From NCBI RefSeq assembly GCF_009834545.1, contig NZ_CP019427.1, positions 5,341,501 through 5,405,500 of the forward strand: a DNA stretch of 64,000 nt. Reading direction: 5' to 3'. The DNA comes from Pseudomonas sp. S04 (lineage in GTDB: Bacteria; Pseudomonadota; Gammaproteobacteria; Pseudomonadales; Pseudomonadaceae). Positions 51,235-60,235 of this stretch are shown here, piece after piece. Made by a program: the position numbers and the translations under genes. The notes below the pieces were generated by a model. That model searched no databases. It was not told the DNA's origin and saw only the letters and a program-made list of their open reading frames with translations. Numbering within the stretch: position 1 is the stretch's first letter; each line of letters begins with the position of its first letter.

Positions 51235-53119
51235 GGGCCGTAGCCTCCGCGGTATTGGGGCTGGCGAACTCGGATTTGAGCCGGCCGTCCTGGTCCAGGA
51301 GCCAGGCGTCCATGATTTGACGGACCACCGGCGCAGCGACGCCGGAGCCGGACTCGCCGTTCTCGACCATCACCGACACGGTGATTTTCGGGTTGTCGGC
51401 TGGCGCGAACCCGACAAACAAGGCGTGGTCGCGGTGGCGCTCCTGCACCTTGGAGCGGTCGTACTTCTCACCCTGCTTGATCGCGACCACCTGGGCGGTA
51501 CCCGACTTGCCGGCGATCCGGTATTGCGCGCCGATCGCTGCTTTGCGCGCCGTGCCGCGAGCACCGTGCATCACCTGCTGCATGCCATGGTTGACCCGGT
51601 TCCAGTCCAGCGGATCACGCAGGATGATGTCCGGCATCGGGTTGTCGTCCACCGGCTTTTCGCCTTCGATGGTCTTGGCCAGGTGCGGACGAATCCACTT
51701 GCCCTTGCTGGCTACCAGTGCCGTGGCCTGGGCCAGCTGCAACGGGGTGGACTGCATATAACCCTGGCCAATCCCCAGGATCAGGGTTTCCCCCGGGAAC
51801 CAGGCCTGGCGGCGGGTGGCGCGTTTCCACTCGCGGGACGGCATCAGCCCCGGCGATTCTTCAAACATGTCCAGCGAGACCTTCTGGCCGATGCCGAACT
51901 TGCCCATGTAGGTCGACAACCGATCGATCCCCAGCTTGTGGGCCAGGTCATAGAAGTAGGTGTCGTTGGAACGCATGATCGCCGTGTCGAGGTCGACAAA
52001 ACCGTCGCCGGAGCGGTTCCAGTTACGGTATTTGTGATCGTAGTTGGGCAATTGGTAATAGCCCGGGTCGAACACCCGCGAGGAGGCCGTCACCACCCCG
52101 GAGTCCAGGCCGGCAATCGCCACCGCCGGCTTGATGGTCGAACCCGGTGGATACAGGCCACGCAGCACGCGGTTGAACAGCGGCCGGTCAATGGAGTCAC
52201 GCAACTCGGCATAGGCCTTGAAGCTGATACCGGTGACGAACAGGTTCGGGTCGAAACTCGGCTGGCTGACCATCGCCAGTACTTCGCCAGTGTTCGGGTC
52301 CAGCGCCACCACCGCGCCACGACGGCCACCCAACGCCGCTTCCGCCGCCTCTTGCAGCTTGATGTCCAGGCTCAGGACGATGTCCTTGCCGGGAATCGGA
52401 TCGGTGCGCTTGAGTACCCGCAGCACCCGGCCTCGAGCGTTGGTCTCGACTTCTTCGTAACCGACCTGGCCGTGCAACTGGGGTTCGTAGAAACGTTCGA
52501 TACCGGTCTTGCCGATATGATGGGTGCCGCTGTAGTTCACCGGATCGAGGGTCTTGAGCTCTTTTTCGTTGATCCGCCCCATGTAGCCCACCGAGTGCGC
52601 AAAGTGCGCACCCTGGGGGTAATGGCGCACCAACTGCGCAACCACTTCGACGCCTGGCAGGCGGAACTGATTGACCGCAATACGGGCAATCTGCTCCTCC
52701 GTCAGCTCGAAGAGGATCGGCACCGGCTCGAACGGCCGACGCCCCTGGCGCATGCGTTTTTCAAAGATCACCCGGTCCTCGGGCGTCAGCTGCAGCACCT
52801 CGACGATCACATCGAGTACCTGCTGCCAGTCGCCGGAACGTTCGCGGGTCATGCTCAGGCTGAAGCTGGGCCGGTTGTCGGCAATCACCACGCCATTACG
52901 GTCGAAGATCAAGCCGCGCGTCGGCGGAATCGGCTGAACGTGGACGCGGTTGTTTTCCGACAGGGTCGAGTGGTACTCGTACTGGATCACCTGCAGGAAA
53001 TACAGCCGCGCAATCAGCACGCCGATCAGCACCACCACTGCAATTGCCCCGAACACGACGCGGCCACGCACCAGACGGGCGTCTTTTTCGTGGTCCTTGA
53101 TGCGGATCGGCTGGGACAT
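51224..53119 (-). CDS. mrdA: Penicillin-binding protein 2
   Basis: A 631-residue monofunctional class B transpeptidase for rod-shape elongation. A cytoplasmic tail and one helix (about 22-42) anchor it. The non-catalytic N-terminal domain has 'NRVHVQPIPPTRGLIFDRNGVVIADN'. The transpeptidase shows SxxK in 'LYPPGSTIKPAVAIAGL', SND in 'RSNDTYFYDLAHKLG' and KSG in 'RIAGKSGTAQVV'. It is the partner of RodA, whose gene follows with an 11-base overlap. It is preceded by rlmH with a 10-base gap. Confidence 0.96.
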   Translation of the reverse strand: MSQPIRIKDHEKDARLVRGRVVFGAIAVVVLIGVLIARLYFLQVIQYEYHSTLSENNRVHVQPIPPTRGLIFDRNGVVIADNRPSFSLSMTRERSGDWQQVLDVIVEVLQLTPEDRVIFEKRMRQGRRPFEPVPILFELTEEQIARIAVNQFRLPGVEVVAQLVRHYPQGAHFAHSVGYMGRINEKELKTLDPVNYSGTHHIGKTGIERFYEPQLHGQVGYEEVETNARGRVLRVLKRTDPIPGKDIVLSLDIKLQEAAEAALGGRRGAVVALDPNTGEVLAMVSQPSFDPNLFVTGISFKAYAELRDSIDRPLFNRVLRGLYPPGSTIKPAVAIAGLDSGVVTASSRVFDPGYYQLPNYDHKYRNWNRSGDGFVDLDTAIMRSNDTYFYDLAHKLGIDRLSTYMGKFGIGQKVSLDMFEESPGLMPSREWKRATRRQAWFPGETLILGIGQGYMQSTPLQLAQATALVASKGKWIRPHLAKTIEGEKPVDDNPMPDIILRDPLDWNRVNHGMQQVMHGARGTARKAAIGAQYRIAGKSGTAQVVAIKQGEKYDRSKVQERHRDHALFVGFAPADNPKITVSVMVENGESGSGVAAPVVRQIMDAWLLDQDGRLKSEFASPNTAEATAREE

Positions 53120-53129
53120 GAGGGCAGAG

Positions 53130-53597
53130 CTACTTGTGGTAAGGGTGGCCGGACAGAACAGTCCAGGCACGATACAGCTGTTCGCCGATCAGGATGCGCA
53201 CCAGCGGGTGCGGCAAGGTCAAGGGCGATAACGACCAGCGCTGGTCGGCCCGCGCACAGACTTCCGGCGCCAGCCCCTCGGGGCCGCCGACCATGAAGTT
53301 CACCGTGCGCGAGTCCAGGCGCCAGCGATCGAGCTCTACCGCCAGTTGCTCAGTGCTCCACGGCTTGCCATGGACTTCGAGGGTGACGATGCGCTCGTTC
53401 GGCCCGACCTTGGCCAGCATGGCTTCGCCTTCCTGGCGAATGAAACGCGCCACGTCAGCATTCTTGCCCCGGGTGTTGAGCGGTATTTCCACCAGTTCCA
53501 GCGCCAGCTCGGACGGAAGACGCTTGGCATATTCATGCCAACCTTCTTCCACCCATTTGGGCATGCGTGAACCGACGGCGATCAGTCGCAGTCGCAC
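53130..53597 (-). CDS. rlmH: 23S rRNA (pseudouridine1915-N3)-methyltransferase
   Basis: A 155-residue SPOUT methyltransferase acting on pseudouridine 1915 of 23S rRNA in 70S ribosomes. The start '[28 protein letters not shown]' and the knot region '[14 protein letters not shown]' with '[36 protein letters not shown]' are all characteristic. It lies between rsfS and mrdA with gaps of nine and ten bases. Confidence 0.96.
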   Translation of the reverse strand: MRLRLIAVGSRMPKWVEEGWHEYAKRLPSELALELVEIPLNTRGKNADVARFIRQEGEAMLAKVGPNERIVTLEVHGKPWSTEQLAVELDRWRLDSRTVNFMVGGPEGLAPEVCARADQRWSLSPLTLPHPLVRILIGEQLYRAWTVLSGHPYHK

Positions 53598-53606
53598 AGC
53601 GATCCC

Positions 53607-54101
53607 TTATAGCTGGTCTTTGTTGAGCTTGGTGAAGTGCTCATGGGTGTTTTCCGGGCTGTGGTGCGCGGCGCTGGCCGAACGGCTTTGCTCGGCACCG
53701 GCCCACAGGCGCTCCAGGTCGTAGAACTGGCGTGCCGAGGCGGTCATCATGTGCACGATGACATCGTCCATGTCCAGCAGGACCCAGTCGCTGTCGCCCT
53801 TGCCTTCTTCGCCCAGCGGCTTGACGCCCTGTGCCTTGACCGCTTCGCGGACCTTGTCCAGCATCGCGCCGATCTGGCGGTTGGAGGTACCGGTGGCGAT
53901 GATCATGAAGTCGGTGATGCTCTGCTTTTCACGAACGTCGATCACCTGGATGTCCTGGGCCTTGACGTCTTCCAGGGCCGCTACGGCAACCTTGACCAGC
54001 TCTTCGCCGGCCAGGATCACGCCAGTGTGTGCCTCTACTGGCAGCGGGGCGCTCTTGAACGTGCCTTTACGCTTTACTTTGGTTTGGTCTTTGTCAGTCA
54101 T
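53607..54101 (-). CDS. rsfS: Ribosome silencing factor RsfS
   Basis: A 164-residue protein. The RsfS core (about 30-135) contains 'ALEDVKAQDIQVIDVREKQSITDFMIIATGTSNRQIGAMLDKV' and 'GDSDWVLLDMDDVIVHMMTASARQFYDLERLW'. RsfS binds uL14 and blocks subunit joining in stationary phase. Compared with E. coli (105 residues) it has an N-terminal basic extension of about 28 residues and a C-terminal tail of about 25 residues rich in Ser, Ala and His. The order nadD-rsfS-rlmH-mrdA-rodA is conserved. Confidence 0.95.
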   Translation of the reverse strand: MTDKDQTKVKRKGTFKSAPLPVEAHTGVILAGEELVKVAVAALEDVKAQDIQVIDVREKQSITDFMIIATGTSNRQIGAMLDKVREAVKAQGVKPLGEEGKGDSDWVLLDMDDVIVHMMTASARQFYDLERLWAGAEQSRSASAAHHSPENTHEHFTKLNKDQL

Positions 54102-54174
54102 ATAAAACTCGTTTTGCTCGTATGTTCGGGCGCATCAATACACGTTGTTGCCACGTGCCTTGAGGCACTCCTAT

Positions 54175-54837
54175 TCAGTTCGGCGCACGGTAAAGTCCAT
54201 GCGCATCGATGTAGGCCAGGACCGCGTCGGGCACCAGGAAACGTACCGACTTACCGCTGGCCAGCAGTTGACGGATCTGGGTGGCGGATACCGCGAGCGG
54301 TGTCTGCCAGACGAATGCAATCTGTCCACTCGGCCCTTTGAGGGCCAGCGGGTCGCTCACCGAGCGCGCGGCCAGCAGGTTGCGCAAGGCATCCGGCGGT
54401 TCGCTGTCGGCATCCGGGCGTTGCAGCACCAGGATGTGGCAATGCTGGAGCAACTCTTCCCAGCGATGCCAAGTGGGCAGGCCGCAAAATGCGTCCCAGC
54501 CCAAAAGTAAAAATACCTGGTCATCGGCGGCGAGTTCCGCGCGCATCAGCTCCAGGGTGTCAATAGTGTAGGACGGCTTGTCGCGTTTGAGTTCGCGGTC
54601 GTCCACCACCAGGGGTGCAACTCCAGCTACCGCGCACTCAACCATCGCCAGACGGTCGAGCGCCGACACCTGCGGCGTACCCCGATGGGGTGGCCTGGCG
54701 CTGGGTGTCAGGCGCAACTCATCGAGGTCCAGCGACTCGGCCACTTCCAGCGCACCGCGCAAATGGCCGATGTGCACCGGGTCGAAGGTCCCGCCCAGCA
54801 CGCCAATGCGCCGGGGACAGGGTTCCTGGCGGGTCAC
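54175..54837 (-). CDS. nadD: Nicotinate-nucleotide adenylyltransferase
   Basis: A 220-residue enzyme that adenylates nicotinate mononucleotide in NAD synthesis. '[21 protein letters not shown]' has the nucleotidyltransferase HxGH motif and '[23 protein letters not shown]' the ISxTxIR-type motif. The start is uncertain. GTG 54837 gives a normal family length but has no strong ribosome site. ATG 54897 would extend it by 20 residues and overlap proA, whose stop is at 54866. I prefer the GTG. It is 28 bases downstream of proA. Confidence 0.92.
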   Translation of the reverse strand: MTRQEPCPRRIGVLGGTFDPVHIGHLRGALEVAESLDLDELRLTPSARPPHRGTPQVSALDRLAMVECAVAGVAPLVVDDRELKRDKPSYTIDTLELMRAELAADDQVFLLLGWDAFCGLPTWHRWEELLQHCHILVLQRPDADSEPPDALRNLLAARSVSDPLALKGPSGQIAFVWQTPLAVSATQIRQLLASGKSVRFLVPDAVLAYIDAHGLYRAPN

Positions 54838-54865
54838 TGTGGCTGACGGCTCGAGGTCGCCCAAG

Positions 54866-56137
54866 TCAGACCGGCTCCTGACCGCGCAACTGGCCATCAC
54901 CGACCACGATGTACTTCTCGCAGGTCAGACCTTCGAGACCCACCGGGCCGCGGGCGTGCAGCTTATCAGTAGAAATGCCGATCTCGGCACCCAATCCGTA
55001 TTCGAAGCCATCGGCAAAGCAGGTCGGGGTGTTGATCATCACCGACGCCGAGTCGACTTCAGCCACAAAACGCCGGGCGTCGCCCTGGTGTTCGCTGACG
55101 ATCGAGTCGGTATGGTGCGAGCCGTAATGATTGATGTGTTCGATGGCCTGGTCCAGGCCATCGACCACCAGGATCGACAGGATCGGCGCCAGGTACTCGG
55201 TGCTCCAGTCTTGCTCGGTGGCCGCTTCGGCCTCGATGATTGCGCGGGTCCGCTCGCAGCCACGCAGTTCGACGCCTTTTTCGCGGAACTGGGCAGCCAT
55301 GGCCGGCAGGAAGTCCTTGGCGACCGCCTGGTCGACCAACAGGGTTTCCATCGCGCCACAGATGCCGTAGCGGTAGGTCTTGGCGTTGAACGCAATCCGC
55401 TGCGCCTTGGCCAGGTCGGCGTGGGCACTGACGTAGACGTGGCAGATGCCGTCCAGGTGCTTGATCACCGGCACCCGGGCGTCGCGACTGACCCGTTCGA
55501 TCAGGCCTTTGCCGCCACGCGGCACGATCACGTCGACGTATTCCGGCATGGTGATCAGCGCGCCCACTGCGGCACGGTCCGTCGTCTCGACCACTTGCAC
55601 CACGGCAGCCGGCAGGCCGGCCTCGGCCAGGCCGCGCTGGATGCAGGCGGCAATGGCACGGTTGGAATGAATCGCCTCCGAGCCACCGCGCAGGATGGTC
55701 GCATTGCCCGACTTCAGGCACAGGCTGGCGGCGTCGATGGTCACGTTGGGCCGCGATTCGTAGATGATCCCGACCACGCCGAGGGGGACGCGCATCTTGC
55801 CCACCTGGATACCCGACGGCCGATAACTCATGTCGCGGATCGCGCCTACCGGGTCCGGCAGCGCCGCCACCTGACGCAAACCGACGATCATGCCGTCGAT
55901 GCGTGCGGGGGTCAGGGCCAGACGCTCGAGCATTGCCGGCTCCAGGCCATTGGCCCGGCCAGCGGCCAGGTCCAGCTCATTGGCGGCAGTCAACTCGGCA
56001 CGCGCGGCATCCAGGGCGTTGGCGGCGGCCAGCAGGGCGCGGTTTTTCTGCCCAGTGCTGGCACGGCCGATCACGCGGGAAGCATCGCGCGCAGCGCGAC
56101 CCAAGCGGGTCATGTAGTCAAGAACGGACTCAGTCAT
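54866..56137 (-). CDS. proA: Gamma-glutamyl phosphate reductase
   Basis: A 423-residue NADPH-dependent reductase, second step of proline synthesis from glutamate. It has the aldehyde-dehydrogenase-like fold. '[35 protein letters not shown]' binds the cofactor, the catalytic Cys is in '[15 protein letters not shown]', and '[25 protein letters not shown]' is conserved near the end. It is the first gene of the minus-strand cluster that continues through nadD, rsfS, rlmH, mrdA and rodA. A matching promoter lies just upstream. Confidence 0.96.
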   Translation of the reverse strand: MTESVLDYMTRLGRAARDASRVIGRASTGQKNRALLAAANALDAARAELTAANELDLAAGRANGLEPAMLERLALTPARIDGMIVGLRQVAALPDPVGAIRDMSYRPSGIQVGKMRVPLGVVGIIYESRPNVTIDAASLCLKSGNATILRGGSEAIHSNRAIAACIQRGLAEAGLPAAVVQVVETTDRAAVGALITMPEYVDVIVPRGGKGLIERVSRDARVPVIKHLDGICHVYVSAHADLAKAQRIAFNAKTYRYGICGAMETLLVDQAVAKDFLPAMAAQFREKGVELRGCERTRAIIEAEAATEQDWSTEYLAPILSILVVDGLDQAIEHINHYGSHHTDSIVSEHQGDARRFVAEVDSASVMINTPTCFADGFEYGLGAEIGISTDKLHARGPVGLEGLTCEKYIVVGDGQLRGQEPV

Positions 56138-56185
56138 AGTCTGGAGTGGTCTTTGCTATGGTCGTGGTAAAGAGTAAAGCGGCAG

Positions 56186-56214
56186 ATTATAGCTGTCGCG
56201 TCACTCGACTAACA
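56186..56214 (-). promoter_or_regulatory. Sigma-70 promoter for proA
   Basis: On the minus strand TGTTAG (56214-56209), a 17-base spacer and a perfect TATAAT (56191-56186) lie 49 bases before the proA ATG at 56137. This is the only clear promoter I see for the proA-nadD-rsfS-rlmH-mrdA-rodA run. Confidence 0.55.
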
Positions 56215-56324
56215 GCGGTGACGGGCGGATGGTCGAAATGGACAGCAAATAGTCAGTCTTCAGCCTGGATTAAGGCCCTGGTTGTTATCATAACGTCACA
56301 TTTGCTCTCTGAATGCTGCCGCCC

Positions 56325-57008
56325 ATGACCATTGTGACCCATCCCACGCAGCCAAAGGCCCTGCCTGACAGCTTTTTCAACCGCGACGCACAATTGCTCG
56401 CGTGCGAATTGCTGGGCAAGGTGATCCGCCATCGGATCGGAGATTTGTGGCTTTCGGCGCGGATTATTGAAACAGAAGCCTATTACTGCGACGAAAAAGG
56501 CAGTCACGCCTCCCTCGGCTACACAGAAAAGCGTAAGGCTTTGTTTCTGGATGGCGGGCACATCTATATGTATTACGCCCGTGGTGGCGACTCCCTGAAC
56601 TTCAGCGCCCACGGGCCCGGCAATGCGGTACTGATCAAGTCCGCCTATCCTTGGGTCGACGAGGTCTCGGGGCCAGCGAGCCTGGCCCAGATGCTGCTCA
56701 ACAACCCCGATGCGAATGGCCGGCCGCGCCCCTCGCAGAAGCTCTGCGCCGGCCAAACCCTACTGTGCAAGGCCCTGGGGCTGAAAGTACCGACCTGGGA
56801 CGCCAAGCGCTTTGACCATGAGGTGCTGTTTGTCGAAGACCTTGGCCGACCGCCCACCCATGTGATCCAGACCACCCGCCTGGGCATCCCCCACGGCCGC
56901 GATGAGCACCTGATGTACCGCTTTGTCGACAGTGCCTACGCACCCTATTGCACACGGAACCCTCTACGCCGCGGCCAGGTCGAAGGCCGCGACTATTTAC
57001 TGATCTGA
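56325..57008 (+). CDS. mpg: DNA-3-methyladenine glycosylase (AAG/MPG type)
   Basis: A 227-residue monofunctional glycosylase of the mammalian AAG (Mpg) fold, which excises 3-methyladenine and other alkylated purines. 'LPDSFFNRDAQLLACELLGKVIRHR' opens the domain. 'ARIIETEAYYCDEKGSHASLGYTEKRKALFLDGGHIYMYYARGG' carries the catalytic Glu and the intercalating Tyr. 'LGIPHGRDEHLMYRFVDS' is near the end. An ATG at 56313 is an alternative start; neither has a strong ribosome site. GTTAT-C-ATAAC at 56284-56294 is a small palindrome upstream. Confidence 0.9.
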   Translation: MTIVTHPTQPKALPDSFFNRDAQLLACELLGKVIRHRIGDLWLSARIIETEAYYCDEKGSHASLGYTEKRKALFLDGGHIYMYYARGGDSLNFSAHGPGNAVLIKSAYPWVDEVSGPASLAQMLLNNPDANGRPRPSQKLCAGQTLLCKALGLKVPTWDAKRFDHEVLFVEDLGRPPTHVIQTTRLGIPHGRDEHLMYRFVDSAYAPYCTRNPLRRGQVEGRDYLLI

Positions 57009-57051
57009 TCCCTGCCCTCGATGGGCCAACAGCAATCCTGGAGTTGTACCT

Positions 57052-58368
57052 ATGGGCCCATGGCTCGATAGCCTGACCGCTTGGTTAACGGCAAACCCGC
57101 AATGGCTGGCGGCCGCCGTATTTATCGTGGCCTGCATTGAGTGTCTGGCGATTGCCGGCCTGATCGTCCCCGGCACCGTCCTGTTGTTTGCCGTTGCGGT
57201 ACTGGCGGGCAGCGGCGCCCTGTCGCTGGGGGAAACCCTACTGCTGGGCTTTCTCGGCGGTGTGCTGGGGGACGTGGTGTCGTATTTCGTCGGCCGGCAC
57301 TTCCATCAGAACATCCGGCGCTTGCCGGGCTTGCGCCACCACCCTGAGTGGATCGGCAGTGCCGAAGCCTATTTCCAGCGCTATGGCATCGCCAGCTTGC
57401 TGGTGGGGCGCTTTATCGGTCCGTTGCGCCCGATGCTGCCGATGGTCGCCGGGATGTTCGACATGCCCTTCCCGCGCTTTTTTGCCGTCAGCCTGCTGGC
57501 AGGTGCCGGCTGGGCCGTAGCCTATCTTCTGCCGGGCTGGGCCACCGGGGCGGCTATCCGCTTGCCATTGCCCGAGGGTTTCTGGCCCCAGGCCGGGCTG
57601 GTAGTGGGCAGCATCGCGGTGCTGGTAGGCCTGGGTATCAACAGCGGCCTGCGCGGACATCGGCGCTCTACCTTGCTGATCGCCGGCCTGAGCCTGCTGA
57701 TACTGGGCGGGCTGTTTGTCGGCTACTCACACCTTGGCGCCTTCGATCAAGGCCTGATGACCCTGGTGCAGGAACACCGCAAACCGCTGCTCGACGAGTT
57801 CGCGGTGATGCTGACCCAACTCGGTGAGTTCAAGCACATGTTGGTGATCAGCGCGGCGCTGACCCTGGTGCTGCTGGCCACGCGGCAATGGCGGCACTTG
57901 CTGTTCGCCGGCGGCACCTTGCTGGTGACTGCGCTGGCCAATACCGCCACCAAGCAGTTGTTCGCGCGGATGCGCCCGGAAGTCCTGACCGACCCACTGA
58001 CCAGCTACAGCATGCCCAGCGGTCATGCCTCAGGTTCGTTTGCGCTGTTCCTGACCCTGGCCGTGCTGGCGGGTCGAGGACAACCCCAGCGCATGCGCCT
58101 GACCTGGCTGCTGCTCGGTTGCCTGCCGGCCCTGGCCATTGCCTTGTCGCGGGTTTACCTGGGGGCTCACTGGCCGACCGATGTGGTGGCCGGAGCCATG
58201 CTCGCAGCCTGCGTGTGTGCCGCCAGCCTGTGGCTGAGCCAGCGCCAGGCGCCGCTCAATCCGCTACCGGCGAAAATCTGGTGGTTGATCCTGCCCGTGA
58301 TGGTGGCGCTGTTCGGCTTCTACGCCCTGCAGAATCTGCCGCACGCGATGATGCGTTACGCGTACTGA
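57052..58368 (+). CDS. Bifunctional DedA family / PAP2 phosphatase membrane protein
   Basis: A 438-residue inner-membrane fusion. Residues about 1-200 are a DedA (SNARE-associated) domain with 'IPG/VPGTVLLF'-type 'AGLIVPGTVLLFAVAVLAGSG', 'GDVVSYFVGRHF' and 'RFIGPLRPMLPMVAGMFDMP'. Residues about 205-438 are a PAP2 phosphatase. Its motifs are KxxxxxxRP in 'KQLFARMRPE', PSGH in 'SMPSGHASGSFA' and SRxxxxxHxxxD in 'SRVYLGAHWPTD'. DedA proteins include undecaprenyl-phosphate flippases, and PAP2 enzymes dephosphorylate undecaprenyl pyrophosphate. A joint role in carrier-lipid recycling is attractive but inferred. Confidence 0.9.
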   Translation: MGPWLDSLTAWLTANPQWLAAAVFIVACIECLAIAGLIVPGTVLLFAVAVLAGSGALSLGETLLLGFLGGVLGDVVSYFVGRHFHQNIRRLPGLRHHPEWIGSAEAYFQRYGIASLLVGRFIGPLRPMLPMVAGMFDMPFPRFFAVSLLAGAGWAVAYLLPGWATGAAIRLPLPEGFWPQAGLVVGSIAVLVGLGINSGLRGHRRSTLLIAGLSLLILGGLFVGYSHLGAFDQGLMTLVQEHRKPLLDEFAVMLTQLGEFKHMLVISAALTLVLLATRQWRHLLFAGGTLLVTALANTATKQLFARMRPEVLTDPLTSYSMPSGHASGSFALFLTLAVLAGRGQPQRMRLTWLLLGCLPALAIALSRVYLGAHWPTDVVAGAMLAACVCAASLWLSQRQAPLNPLPAKIWWLILPVMVALFGFYALQNLPHAMMRYAY

Positions 58369-58375
58369 GGCAATA

Positions 58376-58966
58376 TCAGGCGAACAACTCACCCTGCAGC
58401 TCATCCAACAACGCCTGGATCGCATCCAGGCGTTGTTGCGGATCATCGACCTGCAGCAGCCCGATCTTGTCCAGCTCGGAGAATGGCAACAAGTAGGCCA
58501 ACTGGTTGGCCAGTGACTGCTGGCCTGCGGCGTCGGTACCCATGTTCAACGCCTCGACCATCGGGTGCTCGGCCAGCGCCTTGAGCAAGGCCATCAGATC
58601 GGCGTCCTCTTCCTGCAGGGGCTGCTCGGGTAAATCGTCGAGCCACTCGACTTCGGCGACCGTCAACTGATCGCGCTGCACTTCGCTGCGCAACACATTG
58701 AAGCGGCGTGCGCCCTGCACTCGAATTCCCAGCAGGCCGTTGTCCTGCTGCTTGAAATCGGTGATCCGCGCTTCGCAGCCGACCAGTGCATACCCCTGCG
58801 GGGCCAGGCCGACCTCTTCGCCCTCAAGAATGCACACCACGCCAAACCCTGCCCCCTGCTTCATGCAGCGGCTGATCATGTCCAGGTAGCGCGCCTCGAA
58901 AATCTGCAGATCAAGGAAACAGCCGGGAAACAGCACCGTATTCAGCGGGAAAAGCGCCAGACTCAT
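58376..58966 (-). CDS. LON N-terminal (substrate-binding) domain protein
   Basis: A 196-residue protein consisting only of the LON/PUA-like N-terminal domain, without the AAA or protease parts. It begins 'MSLALFPLNTVLFPGCFLDLQIFEARYLDMISRCMKQGAGFGVVCI', typical of the family. 'GCEARITDFKQQDNGLLGIRVQGARRFNV' follows. The ATG at 58966 has AAGGAC at the right spacing; ATG 58972 is too close to it. A role in substrate recognition or as a cereblon-like domain is speculative. It is 10 bases downstream of lrgB. Confidence 0.88.
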   Translation of the reverse strand: MSLALFPLNTVLFPGCFLDLQIFEARYLDMISRCMKQGAGFGVVCILEGEEVGLAPQGYALVGCEARITDFKQQDNGLLGIRVQGARRFNVLRSEVQRDQLTVAEVEWLDDLPEQPLQEEDADLMALLKALAEHPMVEALNMGTDAAGQQSLANQLAYLLPFSELDKIGLLQVDDPQQRLDAIQALLDELQGELFA

Positions 58967-58976
58967 AGACATGTCC

Positions 58977-59693
58977 TTACACCACCATCGACACCGCCAA
59001 CGGCAACAACACCGCCGTGGCCACACCCATCAGGCTCATCGCCAACGCGGCAAACGCACCGCACTCTTCACTTTCCTGCAGGGCTACTGAAGTGCCCACC
59101 GCATGAGCGGTCATGCCCAGGGCCATGCCGCGGGCCTCGGGGCCATGGACGCCGAGACGATCGAGCAGCGCCGGGCCGAAAATCGCCCCGATCACCCCGG
59201 TGATCAGCACAAACACCGCCGCCAACGCCGCCACGCCACCGATCTGCTCGGCCACCAGCATGGCAATGGGCGAGGTCACCGACTTCGGTGCCATAGTCAT
59301 CAGAATCATGTGTTCGGCGCCAAACCACCAGCCCAGCAACACGCACAGGCCGGTAGCGACCACCCCACCTACCACCAGCGTAGTAAAAATCGGCCAGAAC
59401 AGTTGGCGAATGCGCCGCAGGTTGAGGTACAGCGGCACCGCCAGGGCCACCGTCGCCGGCCCCAGCAGGATGCTGAGGATTTCCGTGCTTTTACGGTACT
59501 CGGCATAGGTCAGGCCACAGGTGAGCAATACGCCAATCACCAGCAGCATGGACACCAGCACCGGCTGCAGGAAGATCCAGCGGGTTTTCTCGAACGCCGC
59601 CAGCACCAACTGATAAGCCCCCAGGGTAATGCCGATCCCGAACAACGGGTGATGGATCACTGCCGCCACCGCGCCCTGCCAGTCAAACATCAT
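58977..59693 (-). CDS. lrgB: LrgB/CidB family protein
   Basis: A 238-residue membrane protein with about seven helices. 'LGAYQLVLAAFEKTRWIFLQPVLVSMLLVIGVLL' and 'LGPATVALAVPLYLNLRRI' are followed by 'MTMAPKSVTSPIAMLVAEQIGGVAALAAVFVLITGVIGAIFGPALLDRLGVHGPEARGMALGMTAHAVGTS', which is the diagnostic LrgB block. The family is linked to holin-like control of lysis and to pyruvate or glycolate export. The start overlaps the lrgA stop (59690-59692), so the two are coupled. Confidence 0.92.
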   Translation of the reverse strand: MMFDWQGAVAAVIHHPLFGIGITLGAYQLVLAAFEKTRWIFLQPVLVSMLLVIGVLLTCGLTYAEYRKSTEILSILLGPATVALAVPLYLNLRRIRQLFWPIFTTLVVGGVVATGLCVLLGWWFGAEHMILMTMAPKSVTSPIAMLVAEQIGGVAALAAVFVLITGVIGAIFGPALLDRLGVHGPEARGMALGMTAHAVGTSVALQESEECGAFAALAMSLMGVATAVLLPLAVSMVV

Positions 59694-60052
59694 GAGCGCT
59701 CCTCCCGTCGAGCCTGGCGCTTGACCAGCCATTGCATCAGCACCCCGGCAAAGGCCATGGACAGCAGCAACGACAGCACCAATGCGCCGGCGATCGCCCA
59801 GAAGTCAGCCGCGATATCCGCGGCATACACCATCACCCCCACCGCAGGCGGGACCAGCAGCAACGGTAGATAGCGCAACAAGCTGCCGGCAGCCAGGCTC
59901 AGTGGCTCGCCGACTTCGCCGCGCATGATCAGGTACACCAGCAACAGCAGCAGGCCGATAATCGGCCCCGGCAGCACCGGCAACAACAAATGGTTGATGG
60001 CCGTGCCGAGCAATTGAAACAGCACCAGCCAGGTCAGGCCGCGAAGCAACAT
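59690..60052 (-). CDS. lrgA: CidA/LrgA holin-like protein
   Basis: A 120-residue protein with four hydrophobic helices: 'MLLRGLTWLVLFQLLGTAINHLLLPVLPGPIIGLLLLLVYLIM', with the conserved 'LPGPIIGLLLL' block, then 'LLRYLPLLLVPPAVGVMVY' and 'FWAIAGALVLSLLLSMAFAGVLMQWLV'. The basic C-terminus 'KRQARREERS' faces the cytoplasm. Together with LrgB it forms the classical two-gene unit. A divergent region with a -10 box and an inverted repeat lies upstream. Confidence 0.9.
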   Translation of the reverse strand: MLLRGLTWLVLFQLLGTAINHLLLPVLPGPIIGLLLLLVYLIMRGEVGEPLSLAAGSLLRYLPLLLVPPAVGVMVYAADIAADFWAIAGALVLSLLLSMAFAGVLMQWLVKRQARREERS

Positions 60053-60095
60053 GAATCATCCCCCCACAAAACTCGCCCCCCAAAACGGGCCTGCC

Positions 60096-60120
60096 ATTAT
60101 AAGCATGGCATCTGCTATGC
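60096..60120 (-). promoter_or_regulatory. lrgAB promoter with inverted repeat
   Basis: On the minus strand TATAAT occupies 60101-60096. Next to it, in the expected spacer, is GCATGGCA-TC-TGCTATGC (60103-60120), an inverted repeat with one mismatched pair. No good -35 hexamer is found at 16-19 bases, which suggests activator control, for example by a CidR-type LysR regulator; that protein is not in the window. Confidence 0.4.
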
Positions 60121-60235
60121 ATGGGTATTCGCCAATGGTATGCAAGCTTGACCGGCACCCGTGGCCATGATGATCTAAGGTGGTTCCTGATCCCTCAAAA
60201 AAAATATAAAACCGATGAACCCAAGGAGAGTCTCA

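Noticed and set aside
50990..53296. A 768-codon plus-strand frame opposite rodA and mrdA
   Set aside because: Antisense to two genes with all catalytic motifs; composition typical of a shadow frame.
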